Source of the DNA: SHZI01 sp963698405 | GTDB lineage: Bacteria > Pseudomonadota > Gammaproteobacteria > Steroidobacterales > GCA-2729495 | Direction: 5' to 3' | Length of the DNA stretch: 64,000 bases | Assembly (NCBI GenBank): GCA_963698405.1 | Contig: CAVOQT010000002.1 | Coordinates: forward strand, 514,175-578,174 | Shown here: positions 51,361-58,938 of the stretch, piece after piece | Numbering within the stretch: the stretch's first letter is position 1 | Layout of the letters: the number at the start of each line of letters is the position of its first letter | The notes under the pieces: generated by a model | What the model saw: the letters and a program-made list of their open reading frames with translations, nothing else | What the model was told of the DNA's origin: nothing | Database searches by the model: none | Made by a program: the position numbers and the translations under genes

Positions 51361-51666
51361 ATGGCCAAGAAATCAATGGTTCTCCGGGATGAGAAACGGG
51401 CGAAGCTCGTGCAGCGCTATGCGAAGAAGCGCCAGGAGCTGAAAGCCGTTATCGCCAGTCCGAAGTCGCGCCCGGAAGACAAGCAGGCGGCACAGGAAAA
51501 ACTGCAGTCGCTGCCACGGGACTCGAGCCCGAGCCGCATGCGGAGTCGGTGCGCTATCACCGGCAGGTCGCGTGGCTACTACCAGAAGTTTGGCCTGTCA
51601 CGTACCAAGCTTCGCGAGCTCACGCTGGAAGGCAATATTCCGGGCATGCGCAAGGCGAGCTGGTAA
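51361..51666 (+). CDS. rpsN: 30S ribosomal protein S14, zinc-free type
   Basis: 30S head protein. 101 residues with the C-terminal RCAITGRSRGYYQKFGLSRT. The CXXC zinc motifs of the short form are absent, so it is the long zinc-independent type usual in Gammaproteobacteria. ATG 51361, 16 bp after rplE. Confidence 0.96.
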   Translation: MAKKSMVLRDEKRAKLVQRYAKKRQELKAVIASPKSRPEDKQAAQEKLQSLPRDSSPSRMRSRCAITGRSRGYYQKFGLSRTKLRELTLEGNIPGMRKASW

Positions 51667-51743
51667 ACGGATCAGCGGACGGTCTGACTGGTTCAGGCAG
51701 TTCGCATACTTAATAAAGCAGACAGAAGCGAGTAAACGAATCC

Positions 51744-52142
51744 ATGAGCATCTCTGATCCAATCGCCGATATGCTGACCCGCATTCGGAATGCCCAGAAG
51801 GTTTCCCTGCCTTCGGTGAGCATGCCTTCTTCAACGAAGAAGGAAGCCATTGCGAAGGTGTTGCTGGATGAAGGTTATGTCGCTGCGTACCGCGTCGAGC
51901 CGGGCGAAAACAACAAGTCTGTCCTGCTGATCGATCTGAAGTATTTTGACGGACGCCCCGTAATCGACGAGATACGACGGGTGAGTCGTTCCGGTCTACG
52001 GATCTACCGCGGCAAGGATGCGGTTCCCAAGGTCCAGGGTGGACTCGGGATCGCCATCGTATCGACGTCCGCAGGTGTGATGAGTGACCGTGCGGCCCGC
52101 GCTGGCGGGCATGGCGGAGAAGTGCTCTGCATCGTTTCCTGA
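51744..52142 (+). CDS. rpsH: 30S ribosomal protein S8
   Basis: 16S central-domain binder and spc repressor in E. coli. 132 residues: DPIADMLTRIRNAQ at the start and GGLGIAIVSTSAGVMSDRAA, then a GGEVLCIVS end. 77 bp after rpsN. Confidence 0.97.
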   Translation: MSISDPIADMLTRIRNAQKVSLPSVSMPSSTKKEAIAKVLLDEGYVAAYRVEPGENNKSVLLIDLKYFDGRPVIDEIRRVSRSGLRIYRGKDAVPKVQGGLGIAIVSTSAGVMSDRAARAGGHGGEVLCIVS

Positions 52143-52174
52143 TGCAGGCCGAATACATATCCGGGATGAACTAG

Positions 52175-52708
52175 ATGTCCAGAGTTGCAAGAAAGCCAGT
52201 GCTGCTGCCCAAAGGGGTCGAGATGACCCAGACGGCTGGCACGATCAAGGTAAAGGGCCCAAAGGGCGAGTTGCTGCTGTCGCTCAGCGCCGATGTGGAA
52301 GTGAACATTGCCAGTGATCAGGCCAATGTCACCAGTCGCACGCCGGCGCAGCGCGCACGGGCCATTGCGGGCACTACGCGTGCGTTGCTCGCCAATATGG
52401 TCGAAGGTGTTTCAAAGGGCTTTGAGCGCAAGCTTGAGCTGGTCGGCGTCGGCTATCGCGCACAGGCCCAGGGCAAGAAGCTCAACCTGACGCTGGGCTT
52501 CTCGCATCCAGTGGCCTATGCGGTTCCCGATGGCATCACCATCGATACCCCAAGCCAGACGGAAATCCTGATCAAGGGTGCAGACAAGCATCGAGTTGGT
52601 CAGGTAGCCGCTGATATCCGCAGTTATCGCCCACCCGAGCCGTACAAGGGCAAGGGCGTACGTTATTCAACCGAACGAGTTGTGCTGAAGGAGGCGAAGA
52701 AGAAATAG
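52175..52708 (+). CDS. rplF: 50S ribosomal protein L6
   Basis: Located near the sarcin-ricin loop and L7/L12 base. 177 residues; landmarks VEGVSKGFERKLELVGVGYR and PEPYKGKGVRYSTE. Confidence 0.97.
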   Translation: MSRVARKPVLLPKGVEMTQTAGTIKVKGPKGELLLSLSADVEVNIASDQANVTSRTPAQRARAIAGTTRALLANMVEGVSKGFERKLELVGVGYRAQAQGKKLNLTLGFSHPVAYAVPDGITIDTPSQTEILIKGADKHRVGQVAADIRSYRPPEPYKGKGVRYSTERVVLKEAKKK

Positions 52709-52752
52709 GTGGTTGGTTGAGTTTTACCGACACCCCTTGCTTCAGAATCGCT

Positions 52753-53106
52753 ATGACCAAAAACGACAACAGACTGAGACGTGCCCGGCGATCCCGCGCA
52801 AAAATCCGCGAGCTTGGCGCAGCCCGGCTCACGATTCACCGGACGCCACGGCATATGTATGCACAGATCATCGGACCCGATGGCGGTACGGTGGTGGCTG
52901 CTGCATCAACCTTGCAGAAAGACGTGCGCGAGGCTCTCGACGGTACCGGCAATATTGCTGCAGCTGCAGTGGTTGGCCGGTCGATTGCCGAAAAGGCAAA
53001 GGCGGCTGGCGTCACGCGTGTGGCGTTTGACCGTTCCGGTTTTCAGTATCACGGGCGCGTCAAGGCATTGGCTGAAGCGGCTCGCGAAAATGGCTTGGAG
53101 TTCTGA
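52753..53106 (+). CDS. rplR: 50S ribosomal protein L18
   Basis: 5S rRNA-binding protein. 117 residues from ATG 52753 (MTKNDNRLRRARRSRAKIRE), identical in length to E. coli L18; an upstream start 36 bp earlier is rejected. VAFDRSGFQYHGRVKALAEA is conserved. Confidence 0.96.
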   Translation: MTKNDNRLRRARRSRAKIRELGAARLTIHRTPRHMYAQIIGPDGGTVVAAASTLQKDVREALDGTGNIAAAAVVGRSIAEKAKAAGVTRVAFDRSGFQYHGRVKALAEAARENGLEF

Positions 53107-53108
53107 TA

Positions 53109-53636
53109 GTGGCGCGTAGACAGGAAGGTTTGGGTCAGGGCCGTTCGGGCGAAGGCGACGACTATCTCGAGAAGCTCGTCGCAGTCAACCGCGTGGCGAA
53201 GGTCGTGAAGGGCGGTCGCCAGTTCGGCTTTACCGCGCTGACGGTCGTCGGCGACGGCAAGGGCAAGGTTGGCTTCGGTTACGGCAAGGCCCGTGAGGTG
53301 CCGGCAGCGATTCAAAAGTCGATGCAGGCTGCGCGTCGCAATCTGCGTAACGTGGCGCTGAAGAAGGACACCCTGTATTACGCGCGAACTGGTCAGCATG
53401 GTTCGACGCGCGTTTACATGCAGCCGGCTTCGGATGGTACCGGCATCATCGCCGGTGGCGCGATGCGTGCGGTATTCGAGTGTGCTGGCGTGCGCAATGT
53501 GCTGGCCAAGAGCTACGGCTCGCGTAATCCGATCAATGTAGTGCGCGCCACGATGAACGCGCTGAGTGACATGTACTCGCCGGAGACGATTGCAGCCAAG
53601 CGCGGCAAGTCCCTGGCAGAAATCACCGGTGCCTGA
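53109..53636 (+). CDS. rpsE: 30S ribosomal protein S5
   Basis: Lines the mRNA entry with S3 and S4. 175 residues, GTG start two bases after rplR. NRVAKVVKGGRQFGFTALTV and GYGKAREVPAAIQKSM are conserved, so the spectinomycin loop looks unaltered. Confidence 0.97.
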   Translation: MARRQEGLGQGRSGEGDDYLEKLVAVNRVAKVVKGGRQFGFTALTVVGDGKGKVGFGYGKAREVPAAIQKSMQAARRNLRNVALKKDTLYYARTGQHGSTRVYMQPASDGTGIIAGGAMRAVFECAGVRNVLAKSYGSRNPINVVRATMNALSDMYSPETIAAKRGKSLAEITGA

Positions 53637-53680
53637 GTCGATCTGACCAGGGATGCCGGATTTAAGGAATCGGTGCGGTA

Positions 53681-53869
53681 ATGGTAAAGGCTAAGCAGCT
53701 GAAAGTTACGCTCATAAAGAGCAAGTTCGGTCGTCTCCCGGCGCATCGTGCGTGTGTGGCAGGCCTCGGCTTGCGGCGGATGCACCACTCGGTGCTGGTT
53801 GTGGATACGCCCGAGAATCGCGGCATGGTCAATCGAATTGCCTATATGTTGCGTGTAGAGCAGGCCTGA
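53681..53869 (+). CDS. rpmD: 50S ribosomal protein L30
   Basis: Small 50S protein absent from some bacterial groups but present here. 62 residues; VTLIKSKFGRLPAHRACV and NRGMVNRIAYMLRVE. Confidence 0.95.
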   Translation: MVKAKQLKVTLIKSKFGRLPAHRACVAGLGLRRMHHSVLVVDTPENRGMVNRIAYMLRVEQA

Positions 53870-53886
53870 GAGACGAGGAAGCAGAC

Positions 53887-54315
53887 ATGAAGCTGAACAC
53901 GCTTAAGCCAGGATCGAGAAAGACGCGGAAACGCGTCGGTCGCGGTAGTTCCGCAGGCCAGGGCAAGACTTGCGGTCGTGGCCACAAGGGCCAGTCGGCA
54001 CGCGCCGGTGGTTACCACAAGGTTGGTTTTGAAGGCGGCCAGATGCCCCTGCAGCGGCGCCTGCCGAAGATCGGTTTCGTATCGCAGATGGTCGGTATGA
54101 CTGCTGAAGTTCGGTTGCATGAACTCGAGCGGGTAAAGACCGATGTGGTCGATCTCGCGAGCCTGAAGGCCGCCGGTGTCGTCTCCCGGGAAGCTGAAAA
54201 GGCCAAGATAATTGCCTCTGGCAAGATTGCCAAGGCAGTAAAGGTACGTGGCATCAAGGTCACGCCAGGTGCCCGCACTGCCATTGAGGCTGCCGGCGGC
54301 AGCATCGAAGAATAA
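53887..54315 (+). CDS. rplO: 50S ribosomal protein L15
   Basis: Late 50S assembly protein. 142 residues from ATG 53887 with MKLNTLKPGSRKTRKRVGRG and SARAGGYHKVGFEGGQMPLQ. It starts 17 bp after rpmD. Confidence 0.96.
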   Translation: MKLNTLKPGSRKTRKRVGRGSSAGQGKTCGRGHKGQSARAGGYHKVGFEGGQMPLQRRLPKIGFVSQMVGMTAEVRLHELERVKTDVVDLASLKAAGVVSREAEKAKIIASGKIAKAVKVRGIKVTPGARTAIEAAGGSIEE

Positions 54316-54340
54316 TCCAGCGGAACTGACGGAAAATATC

Positions 54341-55684
54341 GTGGCAAAAGGCGGAACAGCAAATCCTGCAGCGGCTCTCGGCGAAGCATCGCGCTTCACT
54401 GAGCTGCGCAAGCGCCTGTTCTTCCTGCTGGGCGCTCTGGTGGTCTACCGTATCGGTACGTTTATTCCGGTTCCCGGTATTGATCCGGATGCCATGGCGC
54501 GCTTCTTCGAGCAGCAGGAGGGCACCATACTTGCGATGTTCAACATGTTCTCGGGCGGTGCGCTCGAGCGCCTGAGTATTTTTGCACTCGGCGTCATGCC
54601 TTATATCTCCGCTTCGATCATCGTGCAGATGGCCGGAATGGTGATCCCGCAGCTGAGCCAGCTGCGCAAGGAAGGCGAGTCGGGACGGCGCAAACTGACG
54701 CAGTACACGCGATTCGGTACGGTTGGCCTTGCCCTCGTTCAGTCGATTGGTGCGGCAGTTGCGTTGCAGAATCAGTCGGTGGTGATCAGCCCGGGTCCCA
54801 GCTTCGTTTTCACGGCTGCGGTGACGTTGGTCACCGGCACGATGTTCCTGATGTGGCTCGGTGAGCAGATTACCGAGCGCGGTCTGGGCAACGGTATTTC
54901 AATGGTCATTCTGGCCAGCATCATCTCAGGTTTGCCGGCCGCTATCGGCGGGACCCTGGAACTGGTGAATACCGGTGAAATGAACCCGGCCATCGCGCTG
55001 ATCCTCGTTCTGCTGGTGATTGCGGTTACCGCTTTCGTGGTCTATATGGAGCGCGGCCAGCGGCGTATTACAGTCAACTATGCGCGCCGCCAGCAGGGCC
55101 GGCGGGTCTATGCCGGTCAGTCCAGCCACTTGCCGTTCAAGATCAACATGTCGGGCGTTATCCCGCCGATTTTTGCCTCCAGCATCATCCTGTTTCCAGC
55201 CACTATTGCGGGCTGGTTTGGCACGACCCCGGGCTTTGGCTGGTTGCAGACTGTTTCTGCGGAGCTCTCGCCCGGACAGCCGATCTATATTTTGCTGTAT
55301 GCCGGCATGATCATGTTCTTCTGCTTCTTCTATACTGCGCTGGTATTCAATTCCCGCGAGACAGCCGATAACCTGAAGAAGAGTGGTGCATTCATTCCAG
55401 GTATCCGGCCCGGTCAGCAGACTTCCGAGTACATCGACAAGGTGCTTACGCGGCTGACCTTCTGGGGCGCTCTCTATGTGGTGGCGGTCTGCATGCTGCC
55501 TGAGTTCATGATTCTCTACTGGCGGGTTCCGTTCTATTTCGGCGGTACCTCGCTGATGATCATCGTGGTAGTCACGATGGACTTCATGGCGCAGCTTCAG
55601 GCGCACACGATGTCTCATCAATACGACAGCATGCTGAAGAAGGCCAATTTCAGCGGCTATGGACGGGCTGGTCAGATCCGTTAA
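54341..55684 (+). CDS. secY: Preprotein translocase subunit SecY
   Basis: Ten-span inner-membrane channel of the Sec translocase. 447 residues from GTG 54341 (AKGGTANPA), close to E. coli 443. Landmarks are LFFLLGALVVYRIGTFIPVP, the plug region GALERLSIFALGVMPYISAS, YMERGQRRITVNYARRQ and FFCFFYTALVFNSRETADNL. It partners SecE at 28092. Sits between rplO and rpmJ as in most bacteria. Confidence 0.97.
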   Translation: MAKGGTANPAAALGEASRFTELRKRLFFLLGALVVYRIGTFIPVPGIDPDAMARFFEQQEGTILAMFNMFSGGALERLSIFALGVMPYISASIIVQMAGMVIPQLSQLRKEGESGRRKLTQYTRFGTVGLALVQSIGAAVALQNQSVVISPGPSFVFTAAVTLVTGTMFLMWLGEQITERGLGNGISMVILASIISGLPAAIGGTLELVNTGEMNPAIALILVLLVIAVTAFVVYMERGQRRITVNYARRQQGRRVYAGQSSHLPFKINMSGVIPPIFASSIILFPATIAGWFGTTPGFGWLQTVSAELSPGQPIYILLYAGMIMFFCFFYTALVFNSRETADNLKKSGAFIPGIRPGQQTSEYIDKVLTRLTFWGALYVVAVCMLPEFMILYWRVPFYFGGTSLMIIVVVTMDFMAQLQAHTMSHQYDSMLKKANFSGYGRAGQIR

Positions 55685-55708
55685 ACAACTGACCACAGGA
55701 GTAAATAT

Positions 55709-55822
55709 ATGAAAGTCCGGGCATCAGTGAAGAAGATCTGCAGAAACTGCAAGATCGTTCGGCGCAATCGCGTGGTACGGGTGATCTGCAGCGATCCCCG
55801 TCACAAGCAGCGTCAGGGTTAA
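55709..55822 (+). CDS. rpmJ: 50S ribosomal protein L36, zinc-binding type
   Basis: 37-residue protein beginning MKVRASVKKICRNCK. Zinc ligands C11, C14, C27 and H32 are present, so this is the zinc-dependent form, in contrast to the zinc-free S14. ATG 55709 follows AGGAG; placed between secY and rpsM as usual. Confidence 0.95.
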   Translation: MKVRASVKKICRNCKIVRRNRVVRVICSDPRHKQRQG

Positions 55823-55850
55823 TGGCTCCGGTTACTGGAGAGCAGGGTTA

Positions 55851-56207
55851 ATGGCACGTATCGCTGGCATCAATATCCCCCCCAACAAGCATGTGGGGAT
55901 TGCGTTAACGCATATTTTCGGCGTTGGGCGGCAGCGTGCCCTCGATGTCTGTGAGGCATCGGGCATTGCACCCGACGTCAAGGTAAAGGACCTGACCGAA
56001 CCGGAAGTCGAACGGATTCGTGGCGAGATCGCCCGCTTTCCGGTCGAGGGCGATTTGCGTCGGGAAGTGTCCATGAGCATCAAGCGCCTCATGGACCTCG
56101 GTTGCTATCGCGGCATCCGCCATCGCAAGGGTCTGCCGATGCGAGGGCAGCGCACGCGTACCAACGCGAGGACCCGTAAAGGGCCGCGCCGCGCAATCAG
56201 AAGGTAG
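55851..56207 (+). CDS. rpsM: 30S ribosomal protein S13
   Basis: 30S head protein bridging to L5 and tRNA. 118 residues, MARIAGINIPPNKHVGIALT at the start and YRGIRHRKGLPMRGQRTRTN near the end. Confidence 0.97.
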   Translation: MARIAGINIPPNKHVGIALTHIFGVGRQRALDVCEASGIAPDVKVKDLTEPEVERIRGEIARFPVEGDLRREVSMSIKRLMDLGCYRGIRHRKGLPMRGQRTRTNARTRKGPRRAIRR

Positions 56208-56213
56208 AGAGTT

Positions 56214-56651
56214 ATGGCACAAGAACCAGAAATAGAAACGGTGGAAACACCAGAGACGCCGGAAGCGGCAACTGCCACCAAGGCGCGGAAGAAGGGCAAG
56301 CGACATGTCGTCGATGGCATCGCTCATATCCATTCCACGTTCAATAACACGATCATTACGATCACCGATCGGCAGGGCAATACGCTGAGCTGGGCGACAG
56401 CTGGCAGCTGCGGTTTCAAGGGCTCACGCAAGAGCACGCCGTTTGCAGCCCAGGTTGCTGCCGAGCGCGCTGGTCAGGCGGCTCTCGAGCACGGCGTCAA
56501 GGCGCTGGAGGTTCTGGTCAGTGGCCCGGGCCCCGGGCGCGAGTCAGCGGTCCGGTCGCTCAACGGCGTAGGTTTCCGGATCGGCAATATTGAAGACATC
56601 ACGCCCATTCCGCACAACGGCTGTCGTCCGCCAAAGAAGCGGCGCGTTTAA
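56214..56651 (+). CDS. rpsK: 30S ribosomal protein S11 with acidic N-terminal extension
   Basis: Platform protein near the Shine-Dalgarno helix. 145 residues against 129 in E. coli; the extra N-terminal part (QEPEIETVETPETPEAATAT) is acidic and Thr/Glu-rich. The core starts at KRHVVDGIAHIHSTFNNTII and ends HNGCRPPKKRRV as usual. Confidence 0.96.
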   Translation: MAQEPEIETVETPETPEAATATKARKKGKRHVVDGIAHIHSTFNNTIITITDRQGNTLSWATAGSCGFKGSRKSTPFAAQVAAERAGQAALEHGVKALEVLVSGPGPGRESAVRSLNGVGFRIGNIEDITPIPHNGCRPPKKRRV

Positions 56652-56662
56652 AGGTAAGAGTA

Positions 56663-57289
56663 ATGGCCAGATATCGTGGACCAACTTGCAAGCTTGCCCG
56701 TCGGGAAGGTACGGACCTGTTCCTGAAGAGCGGCGTCAAACCGCTTGAGACCAAGTGCAAGCTGGAGACACCTCCGGGAACCAAGCAACAGACGACCAAG
56801 AAAGCTCGTCTGTCAGGCTATGGGCTTCAGTTGCGTGAAAAACAGAAACTGCGACGCATGTACGGGGTGCTCGAACGTCAGTTCCGCATCACCTACCACA
56901 AGGCGTCCCAGATGAAGGGTTCGACGGGTGAAAATCTCCTGAAGCTGCTGGAGGGTCGCCTGGACAATGTGGTTTACCGGATGGGCTTTGGGTCAACGCG
57001 CGCCGAGGCCCGTCAGCTGGTGAGTCACTGCGCCATTCTCGTCAACAAGCAACTCGTCAACATCCCGTCCTGCCAAGTTTCGGCGGGGGATACTGTTGAG
57101 GTGCGTGAGAAATCCAGGCAGCAGCCGCGAATCAAGAACGCGATTGCCATGGCAAGCCAGGTTGGCTTTCCGGACTGGGTGCTGGTCGATGACAAGAACA
57201 TGACCGGAACGCTGAAGTCCCTGCCGGCCCGGGAAGACATCCTGCCCGACGTGAATGAAAACCTCGTCGTCGAGCTGTATTCGAAGTAA
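56663..57289 (+). CDS. rpsD: 30S ribosomal protein S4
   Basis: 16S 5'-domain assembly protein; represses the alpha operon in E. coli. 208 residues. The S4 domain (LEGRLDNVVYRMGFGSTRAE) is normal. In the N-terminal part the usual GQHG/GVHG turn and SDYG read GTKQQ and SGYG, with two extra residues. C9 and C32 remain without a full zinc knuckle. Confidence 0.95.
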   Translation: MARYRGPTCKLARREGTDLFLKSGVKPLETKCKLETPPGTKQQTTKKARLSGYGLQLREKQKLRRMYGVLERQFRITYHKASQMKGSTGENLLKLLEGRLDNVVYRMGFGSTRAEARQLVSHCAILVNKQLVNIPSCQVSAGDTVEVREKSRQQPRIKNAIAMASQVGFPDWVLVDDKNMTGTLKSLPAREDILPDVNENLVVELYSK

Positions 57290-57320
57290 TCAAGCCAACT
57301 AATCAAGAGTGGGTTCGCAT

Positions 57321-58325
57321 ATGCAACCATCGATCAGTGAATTCCTGAAGCCGCGTAACGTTCGCGTACAGGCCGAGACCGGCAACCGTGCACGTATCGT
57401 GATTGAACCCCTTGAGCGTGGCTTCGGCCATACGCTGGGCAATGCCCTGCGCCGCGTTCTGCTGTCGAGCATGCCTGGTGCCGCGATCGTCGAGGCAGAA
57501 ATCGAAGGAGTACTCCACGAGTACACCAGCATCGAGGGCGTGCAGGAAGACGTGGTTGAGATTCTGCTTAACCTCAAGGGTGTCGCATTGCGCATGCATG
57601 CTCGCGACAGCGTGCAGCTGACCCTGCATCGCAAGGGCCCCGGCCCGGTTACGGCTGGTGATATCACCACCGATCACGATGTGGAAGTGGTCAACCCGCG
57701 GCATGTCATCGCCAACCTGACCAATGCCGGCGAACTGAAGATCCTGCTGACGATCGAGCGCGGCCGCGGTTATCGGGCTGCTACGCAACAGGTCGATGCC
57801 GAAGGACAGACCACGTCTACCATCGGTAGTCTGCGGCTCGACGCTTCTTTCAGCCCGGTGCGCAAGGTCACCTATACCGTTGAGGCAGCGCGCGTAGAGC
57901 AGCGTACGGACCTCGACAAGCTGGTGCTCGATGTCGAGACCAACGGCACCATCAATCCGGAAGACGCGATCCGGCGCGCCGGCACGATCCTGAAGGATCA
58001 GCTTGACGTGTTTCTTGAACTGCGTGGCCAGGACGAAGCGGCTTCTTCAGCCACCGAGTCGCAGATTGAACCGATCCTGTTGCGTCCGGTCGATGAGCTT
58101 GAACTCACGGTACGGTCGGCAAATTGCCTCAAGGCAGAGAACATCAACTACATCGGTGATCTGGTACAGCGCACTGAAGTCGAGTTGCTGCGCACGCCAA
58201 ATCTCGGCAAGAAGTCGCTTACCGAGATCAAGGAAGTGCTGGAGAGCCATGGGTTGTCGCTGGGTATGCGTGTTGAGAGCTGGCCACCGCCCGGTCTGCT
58301 CAAGCATGACGAACAGGCAGCCTGA
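57321..58325 (+). CDS. rpoA: RNA polymerase alpha subunit
   Basis: Dimerising scaffold of RNA polymerase; its C domain binds UP elements and activators. 334 residues from ATG 57321 (MQPSISEFLKPR), matching the family; GTG 12 bp upstream is a less likely start. N domain: EPLERGFGHTLGNALRRVLL. C domain: LLRPVDELELTVRSANCLKA and LGKKSLTEIKEVL. Confidence 0.97.
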   Translation: MQPSISEFLKPRNVRVQAETGNRARIVIEPLERGFGHTLGNALRRVLLSSMPGAAIVEAEIEGVLHEYTSIEGVQEDVVEILLNLKGVALRMHARDSVQLTLHRKGPGPVTAGDITTDHDVEVVNPRHVIANLTNAGELKILLTIERGRGYRAATQQVDAEGQTTSTIGSLRLDASFSPVRKVTYTVEAARVEQRTDLDKLVLDVETNGTINPEDAIRRAGTILKDQLDVFLELRGQDEAASSATESQIEPILLRPVDELELTVRSANCLKAENINYIGDLVQRTEVELLRTPNLGKKSLTEIKEVLESHGLSLGMRVESWPPPGLLKHDEQAA

Positions 58326-58384
58326 GTAAACGTCCGGATCAGTATTGATTCGGCGAATCTGAAGATTTAACGGAATTTGTCACC

Positions 58385-58876
58385 ATGATGCACCGTAAGG
58401 CCGGCCGTGCCCTCGGCAGAAAGAGCAGCCACCGGACCGCCATGTACCGCAACATGGCCGCTTCGCTGATTTGCGAGGAGACCATCCGCACGACTGTGCC
58501 CAAGGCCAAGGAACTGCGGCGCGTCCTCGAGCCGCTGATTACGCTGGCGAAGGAAGACGGTCTGGCACATCGGCGCCTGGCTTTTTCCCGGCTGCGCGAC
58601 CGGACTTCGGTAGGCAAGCTGTTCAATGAACTCGGGCCGCGTTTCAAGAACCGTCCGGGTGGCTATCTGCGCATCCTGAAGATGGGTTACCGCGCCGGTG
58701 ACTGTGCGCCGATGGCGCTGGTCATGCTGACCGACCGGGCTGCACCTGCTGATGCAGCACCCGACGAGCCGAAAGGCCGCAAGAAGGTCGCCAAGAAAGC
58801 GGCCAAACCGAAAACCGAAGCGAAGGCTGCTGCCAAGCCGCGCAAGAAGGTCGCCAAGAAGGCTGCCGCTGCCTGA
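58385..58876 (+). CDS. rplQ: 50S ribosomal protein L17 with Lys/Ala-rich tail
   Basis: Tunnel-exit 50S protein. The core (residues 1-122: HRKAGRALGRKSSHRTAMYR and RLGDRT-like RLRDRTSVGKLF) is normal. A tail of about 37 residues follows, made of repeated KKVAKKAA blocks, making 163 residues against 127 in E. coli. Last gene of the alpha operon. Confidence 0.95.
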   Translation: MMHRKAGRALGRKSSHRTAMYRNMAASLICEETIRTTVPKAKELRRVLEPLITLAKEDGLAHRRLAFSRLRDRTSVGKLFNELGPRFKNRPGGYLRILKMGYRAGDCAPMALVMLTDRAAPADAAPDEPKGRKKVAKKAAKPKTEAKAAAKPRKKVAKKAAAA

Positions 58877-58882
58877 TCCCTG

Positions 58883-58911
58883 ACGGGGGCCGGTTCCGGG
58901 CCCCGTTTATC
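58883..58911 (+). terminator. Terminator of the alpha operon
   Basis: ACGGGG (58883-58888) pairs with CCCCGT (58901-58906) and an inner CCGG/CCGG adds pairs; followed by TTTAT. It stands between convergent rplQ and the RND gene. Confidence 0.65.
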
Positions 58912-58938
58912 AAAGCTGTCTGAAGTCGCTTGCCTGGA

